This document shows positions 1 through 7,475 of a stretch of DNA of 64,000 nt, piece by piece. Positions within the stretch are counted from its first letter, which is position 1, and the number at the start of each line of letters is the position of its first letter. Under the pieces are notes generated by a model, which saw only the letters and a list, made by a program, of their open reading frames with translations, was not told where the DNA came from and did not search any database. Source of the stretch: Jeotgalibaca arthritidis (GTDB lineage Bacteria > Bacillota > Bacilli > Lactobacillales > Aerococcaceae). The stretch covers positions 1,852,001-1,916,000 of the forward strand of contig NZ_CP049740.1 of assembly GCF_011100465.1 (NCBI RefSeq). Direction: 5' to 3'. Position numbers and translations under genes: made by a program.

Positions 1-74
1 CAGTGGCCCGTGAAACTATTAAAGAATATGATGAGCTATTTTCAGCCATCGATTATGAGAATAAGGAACTTTGA
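1..74 (+). CDS. 3' end of a phage-element gene, partial
   Basis: The third reading frame is open from the window edge and stops at TGA 72-74. Its last residues are charged and read like a normal protein tail (ending YENKEL). The ribosome binding site of the next small gene begins on this stop codon, which is typical of the tightly packed phage operon that follows. Too little is left to assign a function. The neighbouring frame is also open here from GTG 10, but ATG 82 is the better start for it. Confidence 0.4.
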   Translation, partial: VARETIKEYDELFSAIDYENKEL

Positions 75-81
75 GGAAAGG

Positions 82-204
82 ATGAGCCTAATAGTTGCTG
101 AAACGGAAAAACAAATAAAGGTGCAGGAAGCAGCAGATATAAATAACCTTGGAGATGATCCGAGCGCACACTTTGAGATGATGATGCAATTCCTGGAGAT
201 ATAG
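82..204 (+). CDS. small acidic phage-element protein, 40 aa
   Basis: ATG 82 is preceded by GAGGAAAGG at 73-81, a ribosome binding site that overlaps the stop codon of the upstream frame. The product is 40 residues, acidic and methionine-rich at its end, with no recognisable domain. It lies immediately before the terminase small-subunit gene. The frame stays open back to GTG 10, but that start has no ribosome binding site. The function is unknown; I call it a gene only on the ribosome binding site and the packing. Confidence 0.4.
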   Translation: MSLIVAETEKQIKVQEAADINNLGDDPSAHFEMMMQFLEI

Positions 205-346
205 CCGGCACTTTCGGCAGCCTAAAAAAGCATACTCACATTTCTCAGAGTGCAATAAGCCTTAAATTAGATCACGTATGCAACACGCAATAGGAGGGAG
301 ACAATGGCTCTCCCTCATTTTATTAAAGAACAGAGGTGAAAAGTTA

Positions 347-1129
347 TTGATTGAATGGGATCCAATACGTAAGGAATATGAGGAGACAGGCATTAACATG
401 ACAGACCTGGCCAACAAGTACGGCATCAAGCCCGCTACACTCCGAAAAAGAAAGTCACGTGACAGCTGGGAAAAAGTCACACAGGACGTGACTAAGAAAG
501 TGACGCGTGACCTGCAGCGGGAGACGAAGGAGGTTCTCAGTGAGTCCGATCTCTCAGACATAGAAGAAAGGTTCTGTCTTGAGTATATGGTGGACTTTAA
601 CAAAACCCAGGCATACATGCGGGCACGACCTGGAACAGCTTATAACTCAGCAGCTACCAGCGCACAGCGGTTGTTCCAAAAAGATAAAGTCCAGGAACGC
701 CTGGCCGAACTACGAGACGCAAAGGCTAACGAGCTCTTTTTGACAGCTTTGGACCTGGACGCGCAACTCCTGAAGCAGGCTATGGCCGATATGAGGCAGT
801 TTGCTGAATGGGGTACTGAAGAAATAACGTCCGAGGAGTATACCGCCGAGGGTCTAAAGATTGAACACAAGAAAATAAAGCCGTTCCTGCGCTTCAAGAA
901 TTCGGAGCAGGTAGATGGCCAACTCATCCAAGAGGTGAGCCTGGGCCGTGACGGCTTACGCGTGAAGCTTCCTGACAAGCAGCGTGCCATCGCCGAGCTA
1001 CTGAAACGCTTTGAGTTTGGGGATGACTATGATGCACACCAACAGATGGAAGATGATGGCTTCATTAAAGCTTTGGGGTTAACGGCCGCAGAATTGTGGC
1101 CAGAAGAAGAAGAGGAGGATAATACTTGA
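347..1129 (+). CDS. phage terminase small subunit (XtmA/Terminase_2 type)
   Basis: This 260-residue protein recognises phage DNA for packaging. Residues about 18-40 form a helix-turn-helix (TDLANKYGIKPATLRKRK), as in the PBSX XtmA/YqaS family. Residues about 70-130 match the Terminase_2 pattern (FCLEYMVDFNKTQAYMRA). The end (DDGFIKAL...ELWPEEEEED) is also typical of XtmA proteins. I chose TTG 347 because GAGGTGA at 333-339 lies 7 bases upstream; the frame is open further back to 278 without a good ribosome binding site. A large-subunit gene normally follows directly. Here the next gene overlaps the stop and is a small unrelated protein, so the partner ATPase must come from elsewhere or has been lost. 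Phage satellites of the PICI type also encode a lone small subunit. Confidence 0.85.
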   Translation: MIEWDPIRKEYEETGINMTDLANKYGIKPATLRKRKSRDSWEKVTQDVTKKVTRDLQRETKEVLSESDLSDIEERFCLEYMVDFNKTQAYMRARPGTAYNSAATSAQRLFQKDKVQERLAELRDAKANELFLTALDLDAQLLKQAMADMRQFAEWGTEEITSEEYTAEGLKIEHKKIKPFLRFKNSEQVDGQLIQEVSLGRDGLRVKLPDKQRAIAELLKRFEFGDDYDAHQQMEDDGFIKALGLTAAELWPEEEEEDNT

Positions 1130-1434
1130 AGAAATCAACAGAGATAGACGACATCAAAGAAAGCCTAGTTTTTGCGCTGGAAGAACTGGGGGGCTTGGCC
1201 GGATCCATGCAGTTGGCCACGATTGCAACCAACGCAATGAATCGAATGGCAGAAAATTCAGGGGCGGAAACCGCTACTAACCTGCAGCGTGCTGCGAAGA
1301 TTGGACTGCCTGAAATCATGGACGTCCAGCGGAATTGCTACCGACGCATTAAAATTGTGGAGGATCTCCTGCAGTCTGAAGTCGTGAACTTGATCCGTTT
1401 GACGAAGGAGGCAGCCGACGATGAAAGAGTCTAG
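1126..1434 (+). CDS. unknown small helical phage-element protein, 102 aa
   Basis: The start TTG 1126 overlaps the terminase stop (TTGA) and has AGGAGG at 1113-1118, 7 bases upstream. The 102-residue product is predicted by eye to be almost entirely helical, with alternating hydrophobic and charged residues, and has no signal or membrane segment. I do not recognise the family. The position directly behind a terminase small subunit suggests a role in packaging or particle assembly, but this is only context. Confidence 0.6.
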   Translation: MKKSTEIDDIKESLVFALEELGGLAGSMQLATIATNAMNRMAENSGAETATNLQRAAKIGLPEIMDVQRNCYRRIKIVEDLLQSEVVNLIRLTKEAADDERV

Positions 1435-1738
1435 TTTCGGAGCAGTACGCCCCGTTGTGGCCGTTATCTTGAAAGAGTACCCAGAGATGGTCTTGCGCCC
1501 AGGAGCAAGCGGCGTGCGTGCCTTGATTGCAACCTATGAAGATGAAGACTGTAGAAAGCTTCAGTCTGTGACTGTCTCGATGCTGAAAGGGAAAAGCTTT
1601 ACTGTTCCTGCCAGCGATATTGACCATATAAATATGGGAACGAGCAGAGCCCACCGATCCGATGACGAGAATTGGCAAGAGTTAGAAGACGCTGCTTTCC
1701 ATTACCGAAACACCATAGCAGATATCTTTGAATTTTAA
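1421..1738 (+). CDS. unknown phage-element protein, 105 aa
   Basis: ATG 1421 overlaps the end of the preceding gene by 14 bases and has AGGAGG at 1406-1411. The product is 105 residues, with a mixed beta-rich first half (VRPVVAVILKEYPEMVLRP) and an acidic, helical C-terminus. No known motif is visible. It is part of the same operon as the terminase small subunit. Confidence 0.6.
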   Translation: MKESSFGAVRPVVAVILKEYPEMVLRPGASGVRALIATYEDEDCRKLQSVTVSMLKGKSFTVPASDIDHINMGTSRAHRSDDENWQELEDAAFHYRNTIADIFEF

Positions 1739-1759
1739 CCGCTGGGAGGAAAAGGATGC

Positions 1760-2326
1760 ATGAGTTATGAAGTGACGGAGGAGGACCTGGCCACTATCAG
1801 AAGGGCAGTAGCGGAGTTAGTGGCCGAAGATTATGACCCGCCTGCTGATATCAGAAAAGATGAAGAGGAAAATCAAGATAAGTTTTTCCGCAATACGAAA
1901 CTCCTGCTAAAGAATTATAGAAAGATGAAAGAGGATGCGAAGCATGTCCCACTAATTGAGGATCAATTACTATTTGATATTGAAACAGAGATTTTCGGAG
2001 GCAACGAAGACATTGAAATCATCCTGCAATCAAAAAGGAAAAGTGCGGCCATGCTGCAGTACGTGGATGCATCCATTGCTGCCTATAAAAAGATATGTAC
2101 ATCTTATGCGTATCAGTGGGATGGTACGTTCAGCAACAACCCACAACTTGAGGACAGTTTTAGAGTAATGAAGTGGTTCTACCTAGATTATTACTCAACC
2201 TACAAGCCGCGCATAACTGAGAATCCTTTCGGAATTAACCGCTCTAATTTTTATAGACAGCTGGACAAAGCCACGAAGGACCTTTCAGTTATCTTGTTCG
2301 GAATGGACTCAGAAGTATTTGATTAA
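1760..2326 (+). CDS. possible ArpU/RinA-like phage transcription regulator
   Basis: This 188-residue acidic protein ends in a probable helix-turn-helix around residues 150-180 (GINRSNFYRQLDKATKDL), of the kind found at the C-terminus of ArpU/RinA late-gene activators, which resemble sigma region 4. ATG 1760 is used because ATG 1756 runs into a stop after four codons; GGGAGG at 1744-1749 is the ribosome binding site. In ordinary phages such activators sit before the terminase genes, whereas this one sits three genes after. The family call is by pattern only, and another HTH family is possible. Confidence 0.45.
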   Translation: MSYEVTEEDLATIRRAVAELVAEDYDPPADIRKDEEENQDKFFRNTKLLLKNYRKMKEDAKHVPLIEDQLLFDIETEIFGGNEDIEIILQSKRKSAAMLQYVDASIAAYKKICTSYAYQWDGTFSNNPQLEDSFRVMKWFYLDYYSTYKPRITENPFGINRSNFYRQLDKATKDLSVILFGMDSEVFD

Positions 2327-2345
2327 GAAGAAAAGAGGTGATCGG

Positions 2346-2486
2346 ATGCGGTACCTGCAGTATACAGTTACTTTTATCGCTGCTTTGTTACTCATTGCAT
2401 CCATCCTGGCCATCTTTGCCCTGGTAGCCGGTGTATTGATTTATGGGGCGATGGTTGTCTGGCATTTTATAGAAATGGGCGTCTAG
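2346..2486 (+). CDS. single-pass membrane miniprotein, 46 aa
   Basis: ATG 2346 follows GAGGTGATC. The 46-residue product is one long hydrophobic stretch (about residues 7-42: alanine, leucine, isoleucine, valine) with a short polar N-terminus. It could be a small holin-like or regulatory membrane peptide. No lysis enzyme is nearby to support holin. Confidence 0.5.
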   Translation: MRYLQYTVTFIAALLLIASILAIFALVAGVLIYGAMVVWHFIEMGV

Positions 2487-2502
2487 CCTGGGAGGTGAAA
2501 CA

Positions 2503-2802
2503 ATGAAAAAGAAAGCCATCATCAAAGCATATAAACGACAGAAAAAAGAGAAAAAAGCAGCAATTATCAAGAAAGTGAAGAACCCTAAAACCTTTCAAGA
2601 CGATTTCGTCAGCCGCATCGCCGTATGGATGCACGAGAAGAATCCGGAAGCTCCGGAAACCGTCAAGCTTCAACGTGAACCGCTGCAAGATATATTTGAG
2701 GAAATCTTCCTGGAGAATATGAAGCGCAACTTAACAGAAGACGAGTGGCGCATCGCGAACAAAATAATAGATGACACAATAAAAAAAGTGGAGAGTGATT
2801 AA
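2503..2802 (+). CDS. unknown phage-element protein with lysine-rich N-terminus, 99 aa
   Basis: ATG 2503 has GGGAGGTGA 6 bases upstream. The first 30 residues are strongly basic (MKKKAIIKAYKRQKKEKK), which would suit nucleic-acid binding or an interaction with an acidic partner. The remaining part is helical and acidic. I recognise no family. It lies in the same direction and with tight spacing to its neighbours. Confidence 0.55.
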   Translation: MKKKAIIKAYKRQKKEKKAAIIKKVKNPKTFQDDFVSRIAVWMHEKNPEAPETVKLQREPLQDIFEEIFLENMKRNLTEDEWRIANKIIDDTIKKVESD

Positions 2803-2803
2803 T

Positions 2804-3367
2804 ATGGAAATCGGTACAGAATTATTACAAGCGCTGCATACAACGTTTGACGCGCTACAAGCTGACATCACACAAACAGAAGAAGCGCTAGACATCGCCA
2901 ACGCAGAACTCACTGCAATGGCAGACAGCAGCACCCTGGAAGAACTACAGGCACGCAATGAAATAGCTCAAAAAGTTTTATTGCTGCAGGAGGCTCTGAG
3001 ACAAGCACAGGAGAAACATGACCGCATCCATAAAGAAAACGGTCCGTTGGTATTGGAGGACGCAACCCGCATCATTCGCGAGTACCGCACAGCTATCAAA
3101 GACAAGCATGTAGATGATTATGCACTGATCAGACAGAAAGAGGCAGAGATAGCAATCATTAAGGATACAATCAACCAAAGTGAACGCGCTGAAAAAGCCA
3201 ACATGCATGAGTTCATTGCTGAGATCCGTCAATACCTGCCAACGAACCTTTATAACCCGGATGGATCCCGTAAAATCTTTGATACCCCGGAATCTTTTTT
3301 ACATACGTACGTAGAAAAGGGCAGTAATCAAACCGCACTACTATTTAACCAAGGAGGACAAAGCTAA
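2804..3367 (+). CDS. coiled-coil phage-element protein, 187 aa
   Basis: Residues 1-150 are a long heptad-like helical region rich in Ala, Glu, Gln and Leu, with few prolines or glycines. The C-terminal 40 residues are less helical (PTNLYNPDGSRKIFDTPESF). The start at ATG 2804 is better placed than GTG 2795 with respect to GGAG 2790-2793. The stop overlaps the next start (TAATG). The position two genes before the tape measure resembles tail-assembly chaperones, and a coiled coil could equally be a scaffold; neither is shown. Confidence 0.6.
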   Translation: MEIGTELLQALHTTFDALQADITQTEEALDIANAELTAMADSSTLEELQARNEIAQKVLLLQEALRQAQEKHDRIHKENGPLVLEDATRIIREYRTAIKDKHVDDYALIRQKEAEIAIIKDTINQSERAEKANMHEFIAEIRQYLPTNLYNPDGSRKIFDTPESFLHTYVEKGSNQTALLFNQGGQS

Positions 3368-3942
3368 TGACTAAATATGCAACGGAATTAATGGAAACCG
3401 CAAAAAAAGCAAAAGCAACGATCGAGGCACTGCAGGCGCAGAAGCATGAGGCTGACTCAGCTCATTTTAATAAGCGAATAACAGACGAGGTTCATTATGA
3501 GACCAACGCCAATATAAGCAAGGCTATAACTGAAGTCAAAACTGCATTTTATAACGAGATGCGTGCGCAGCGAGATAGTTATCAAGCTGCAGCCAATAAA
3601 TGGGATACGCTTGACGCTGCCAAGTTAACGGATGATGTCAATCTTTTGAACAGCCCTATCAAACTAGGGGAAGCCGATTATACGAAACTCCTAGAGAAAT
3701 ATAAGGACAATCGGACCATGTTGCGCGCCATCACTGACTCAGCCAATGCCAATAAAGTAGAGTTTACCGTACCAAACGGCGGCGTCTTAGTATCTGCAGA
3801 GGCGAAGCTTGCAGCGTTTGACGACTTCAGCCAAAGCGTAACGCGAGGCATTGAGGATTTAAGCAGTGGCGCCAGTATGACTTTTGCGGTGATGGAGTCT
3901 ATGACAGACGTTTCCAGTGTTGATGTTGCTTTAGACGTTTGA
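3367..3942 (+). CDS. helical phage-element protein before the tape measure, 191 aa
   Basis: ATG 3367 overlaps the previous stop, with AGGAGG at 3352-3357. The N-terminal 80 residues are helical and Ala/Lys/Glu-rich; the rest is mixed, with a small residue-rich stretch near the end (EDLSSGASMTFAVMES). There is no signal or membrane segment and no family I recognise. It is immediately upstream of a hairpin terminator and the tape-measure gene, a slot usually held by tail chaperone or minor tail genes. Confidence 0.6.
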   Translation: MTKYATELMETAKKAKATIEALQAQKHEADSAHFNKRITDEVHYETNANISKAITEVKTAFYNEMRAQRDSYQAAANKWDTLDAAKLTDDVNLLNSPIKLGEADYTKLLEKYKDNRTMLRAITDSANANKVEFTVPNGGVLVSAEAKLAAFDDFSQSVTRGIEDLSSGASMTFAVMESMTDVSSVDVALDV

Positions 3943-3951
3943 TAACAAAAT

Positions 3952-3986
3952 ACCCGCTAGCTTTACGGCCGGCGGGTTTATCTTCT
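3952..3986 (+). terminator. hairpin terminator before the tape-measure gene
   Basis: CCCGC and GCGGG arms with a GC-rich extension are followed by TTTATCTTCTTT. It may set the ratio of the tape measure to upstream genes. Confidence 0.55.
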
Positions 3987-4055
3987 TTGGTAGGAGGATA
4001 GAGGTACACCAAAACGGAACCCATTAAACAAACAGAAAAAGAAAGAGGTGATTAA

Positions 4056-6860
4056 GTGGCAACACTAGAACAATCATTACAACTAACAGATAAATTTTCC
4101 GAACCACTGGAGCGGATCAACAGGATGGCGCAGGATACGCTTAAAACGTTCATTGCTTTGGACAAAGCCATGAGCGGCGGGTATGACCTGCGCATGAGTG
4201 CAGAAACGTCCGAGGTGGAAGATGCGCTCCTTGCATCCAACCGTCTTGCCGATGCAGTGGATAATGACTACAACCTCATTATTAACGCACAGGACGCATC
4301 TTTAAGGGATGCCATGCAAGAGGCCGAGAAGCTCCGAAGCTTTATGATGCAAGACATGGAAACGGCTGTAGCTGTTGATCATAGCGACATCACGCAGGCA
4401 ACGCAGCAACTAAACACGCTGGAGATTGAGCTGGCCGGAACACGCAGCACCATGAGTCAGCTTGCAAGTATTGACCCGTTGGCTGGTATGACTGCCTCCC
4501 TGGGACAAGCGCAAGCGGTAAACAACCAACTGAACAGTACCAACGTTATTTATAGCCGTTTGGCCGCCGGTGTGGACGTGGTGAGCGCTAAGATGATGCG
4601 CCTGCCATTCCTATCGGACAAGCTAAAAGCCAGCCTGGGCGCTAACGTGACCGTTTGGACGGAGATGTATTTGAGACAGTCCCGCGTGGTCCAGATGCTG
4701 GAGAAAATGCGGGCATCCATGCAGCGCGCTTCAACATCACAAAACAAACTTGTTTCGACAACAATGCGCTTTGTTTCCATCCTTGGCAGGGTGAACGCGC
4801 CCGTGACAAAATTTATAAGCCTTGTCACAAAAGGCGGGGGAGCGATACTCCGAAATTTGAACAATCAGAACCGTTTCAAGGGCTCCATAGACCGGACAAC
4901 GGCCTCCCAGGAGAAGCTAAACAGTATCAGCAGGCTCATGAACTTTGGGGTGGCCATTGCAGCGCTCCAGCGTATCAGTAGCATGATGACCGGCTTAATC
5001 AGTAAAGCAGACACGTTTATCAATACGATGGCCCGGCTCAACATGATCAATGACGGCATGCGAACCACAGCGCAATTATCAGACCAGATACTCGCTGCCG
5101 CCATTCGTTCCCGTTCTGCCTATGCCGATACGGCCAACTTTGTGGCCAGGCTGGGGATCAATGCGGGGGATGCGTTCTCCAATAACGATGAGTTGATCGC
5201 TTTCGCTGAGACACTGAACAAGGCCTACAAGATCGGCGGGGCCAGCGTTGAGGAACAAGCCAGCTCTATGCTGCAGTTAACGCAGGCTTTGGCCGCTGGG
5301 GCTTTGAGAGGCGAGGAGCTCAACTCCGTCATGGAAGGGGCGCCGCTTGTCATTCAAGCCATCCAGGACGAACTGGGCATCACGCGCGCAGAACTCCGGG
5401 AACTGGCCTCTGAAGGAGCCATCTCCTCCGACATCATTAAGAGAGCCATGTTTAACGCTGCAGACGAGATTAATGCGAAGTTTGCAACGATGCCACTGAC
5501 GTTTGCGGACATGATGACACAAATGCAAAATACAGCCGTGTATGCTTTCCAGCCGCTCATACAGGCGTTTAATGATTTCATTAATTCGACTATGGGGCAG
5601 GAGCTCTTTGCATCCATCACAAACGGCATTTTTATCCTGGCACAAGTCGCATCCTGGGCGTTTGATGTGATTGTGGCCGGCATCCAGTGGGCCCAACAGA
5701 ACGCGAACATGCTGCAGACTGCCTTTGTTATCCTGGGCGGTGTATTGGCCGCCGTGGCCGTCATCGCTTTAGGGATATGGCTTTATGCGCACGCCGGGGC
5801 AGTCCTGTTCATTGGAGCAATTGCTCTAGTGGCCTGGGCGCTCAATCAGATGGGCTTTTCAGCTATCGAGGTAGCGGGCTGGATCGTGGGCGGCTTTATG
5901 TGGGTCGGAACGGTGCTTTATAACGTCGTCGTCTTTGCGGCCGGGATCATCATCCAGCTTGGCCAGACGATCTACAACGTCTTTGCCTATGCCTGGAATG
6001 TGGTCGCTGCGTTCGTTGAGTTCTTTGCGAACGTGTGGCGAAGCCCTGTTTACAGTACGCAGATGCTCTTTTACAACTTGATCAAGAACATACTGGACTA
6101 TATGGCCAACATTGCAGATAGCTCAGGCAGTGCAGCAACGGCTTTGGGTAATGCATTTGTGAACGGTGCTAACATTGCCATACGAGCCGTGAATGGTTTG
6201 ATCGAACTGCTTAACAAGATACCAGGCGTTAATATCGGAACAGTGGGAGAGCTGGCCAGCTTTGGAGCTAACAACACAGTAGGCGATAGTATCCGGGGCA
6301 TGAGTGAGATGTTCAACCCAGGCGAGGCTCCAGATAACTATTGGAGCGCTCCGAAGATGGAACTTGCAGCCTTTACTGGTTACGAGTTTATCGGAAACAA
6401 TCTTAAGGATCCCGGGGCTTCTTTTGATACAGGTTATAACTTTGTTCAGAACCTCGGAGATATGGACTTTAACGGCTTGGGCGATTTCACGAACATGCTG
6501 GATAAGAACAACGGATTAATGGCTGGGGTTATGGATGGTTTCACGGGTTCGCCAGCAGATTACTCTGATCTTTTAGGAGCAGGAGACGATGGCGGCGCTG
6601 GTGATAAACTTGGTAAAGGCAAAGAGATCGGGGACATTGGCAAGATTAAGTCTGAGGTGTCTATCACCGAAGAGGACATCAAGCTGATGCGAGACATTGC
6701 GGAGCGCAATTTCATCATCAAGTATCAACAAGTAACACCTCAAGCGACGGTCAACCTCAACGGCTCCGGATCCACTGAAACGGACGCCAAGAAGTTGCTG
6801 CACTTGATGGAGAAGATGATTGTCGAGCAATCGTCAAATGATTTAGTACCACAAACTTAA
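4056..6860 (+). CDS. phage tail tape-measure protein, 934 aa
   Basis: The tape measure sets tail length and usually leaves the tail during DNA injection. Residues 1-310 are helical and coiled-coil-like. Residues about 315-510 match the conserved tape_meas_nterm region (INTMARLNMIND ... LRGEELNSVMEGAP ... ADMMTQMQNT). Residues about 555-640 form a long hydrophobic block of several membrane-like segments, as in other tape measures, followed by a Gly/Asp-rich tail. GTG 4056 is the start, with AGAGGTGATT just upstream. At 934 residues it would suit a long-tailed siphophage-like or myophage-like tail. No tail tube, distal tail or baseplate gene follows; the operon ends after it. Confidence 0.85.
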   Translation: MATLEQSLQLTDKFSEPLERINRMAQDTLKTFIALDKAMSGGYDLRMSAETSEVEDALLASNRLADAVDNDYNLIINAQDASLRDAMQEAEKLRSFMMQDMETAVAVDHSDITQATQQLNTLEIELAGTRSTMSQLASIDPLAGMTASLGQAQAVNNQLNSTNVIYSRLAAGVDVVSAKMMRLPFLSDKLKASLGANVTVWTEMYLRQSRVVQMLEKMRASMQRASTSQNKLVSTTMRFVSILGRVNAPVTKFISLVTKGGGAILRNLNNQNRFKGSIDRTTASQEKLNSISRLMNFGVAIAALQRISSMMTGLISKADTFINTMARLNMINDGMRTTAQLSDQILAAAIRSRSAYADTANFVARLGINAGDAFSNNDELIAFAETLNKAYKIGGASVEEQASSMLQLTQALAAGALRGEELNSVMEGAPLVIQAIQDELGITRAELRELASEGAISSDIIKRAMFNAADEINAKFATMPLTFADMMTQMQNTAVYAFQPLIQAFNDFINSTMGQELFASITNGIFILAQVASWAFDVIVAGIQWAQQNANMLQTAFVILGGVLAAVAVIALGIWLYAHAGAVLFIGAIALVAWALNQMGFSAIEVAGWIVGGFMWVGTVLYNVVVFAAGIIIQLGQTIYNVFAYAWNVVAAFVEFFANVWRSPVYSTQMLFYNLIKNILDYMANIADSSGSAATALGNAFVNGANIAIRAVNGLIELLNKIPGVNIGTVGELASFGANNTVGDSIRGMSEMFNPGEAPDNYWSAPKMELAAFTGYEFIGNNLKDPGASFDTGYNFVQNLGDMDFNGLGDFTNMLDKNNGLMAGVMDGFTGSPADYSDLLGAGDDGGAGDKLGKGKEIGDIGKIKSEVSITEEDIKLMRDIAERNFIIKYQQVTPQATVNLNGSGSTETDAKKLLHLMEKMIVEQSSNDLVPQT

Positions 6861-6897
6861 GCTAATTGTTACGGGCATTTCAAATAGCTTTGCAGGG

Positions 6898-6924
6898 CCA
6901 GGGGGCTTTCCTCCTGGTCTTTTT
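6898..6924 (+). terminator. terminator of the tape-measure operon
   Basis: An 8-bp stem (CCAGGGGG with CCTCCTGG, one G:U pair), a 4-base loop, then TCTTTTTG. Confidence 0.7.
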
Positions 6925-7052
6925 GTCGAGCCTGGAGGTCAAACAGGGGTTCGACACGAGGTCAGACATTTTCAGGAATATCTTTCTGCGCTGCTTCATA
7001 TCATAACGTGTAAGACAAATAAACAGCGTAGCGGCGCAGAAGGAGCAACAAC

Positions 7053-7211
7053 ATGATAAACGTGATTGAGATGGAGCAACTGGAACTGAAGAAGAAGCTT
7101 GAAGGTTTGACGGAGGAAGAAGAGCATGCCCTGCAGAACATTTACGGGGCGATTGATGACATGCTGGACGCTCTGGCAAGCTCAGAAGCCGGAGATATGC
7201 ACCAACATTAG
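7053..7211 (+). CDS. small acidic protein, 52 aa, last gene of the element
   Basis: ATG 7053 has AGAAGGAG at 7039-7046. The product is 52 residues, very acidic (a TEEEEHAL stretch) and helical, ending DMHQH. A terminator follows within 10 bases. No family is recognised. It is the last gene before the rpsD junction, a common place for small regulators or moron-type genes, but no role can be inferred. Confidence 0.5.
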   Translation: MINVIEMEQLELKKKLEGLTEEEEHALQNIYGAIDDMLDALASSEAGDMHQH

Positions 7212-7219
7212 AAAGAAGG

Positions 7220-7246
7220 GTCCTGGTTACCATGCCAGGGCTTTTT
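7220..7246 (+). terminator. terminator of the last element gene
   Basis: Stem GTCCTGG with CCAGGGC (one wobble) and a run of T residues. Confidence 0.65.
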
Positions 7247-7252
7247 CTATGC

Positions 7253-7282
7253 ACAAAAAAAACCACTCTCAAAGTCTGAGAG
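7253..7282 (-). terminator. minus-strand terminator downstream of rpsD
   Basis: Read on the minus strand, CTCTCA and TGAGAG arms are followed by TGGTTTTTTTT. It lies on the element side of the junction, about 165 bases past the rpsD stop. If the element integrated at the rpsD end, it probably supplies the terminator that insertion displaced. Confidence 0.6.
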
Positions 7283-7330
7283 AGGCAGCCTCATTGCCCT
7301 GCAGTTAGTTGATAGGTCCATTCAAAATTA

Positions 7331-7370
7331 AATGCCATGAAAAATGCCATTTGTGGCATTTGAATGCCAT
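7331..7370. repeat. AATGCCAT repeats near the integration junction
   Basis: AATGCCAT occurs directly at 7331, 7343 and 7363, with an inverted near-copy (TGGCATT) at 7354-7360. Clustered short repeats just inside an att site are typical of arm-type sites for tyrosine integrases. The integrase gene itself is not in the window. Confidence 0.5.
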
Positions 7371-7400
7371 GCTATGAAATGGAAATATAAAAAAAACGCT

Positions 7401-7422
7401 GATATATCAACGATATACCAAC
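7401..7422. repeat. tandem 11-bp repeat beside rpsD
   Basis: GATATATCAAC is followed directly by GATATACCAAC. It lies about 25 bases from the rpsD stop codon and may belong to the recombinase binding region of the attachment site. Confidence 0.45.
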
Positions 7423-7424
7423 GT

Positions 7425-7475
7425 ATTCAATCATATGAAAGGTGATTAACCTAATTTGTTGTAGTATTCAACGAT
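7425..7475. other. probable right attachment site (attR) at the rpsD 3' end
   Basis: GC-rich phage genes stop within 240 bases of the intact rpsD stop codon, and the repeats described above sit between. The 3' end of a conserved ribosomal gene is a common type of integration target because the core sequence restores the coding end. The exact core cannot be fixed without the left junction, which is outside the window. Confidence 0.4.

Noticed and set aside
4052-6830. Long antisense and shifted open frames inside the tape-measure gene (for example 5277-5696 and 5354-5764)
   Set aside because: They lack ribosome binding sites and any protein-like pattern; the GC-rich coding sequence leaves shadows open.
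1-7440. Complete functional prophage in this window
   Set aside because: Capsid, portal, large terminase, tail tube, baseplate, lysis and integrase genes are all missing from the visible part.
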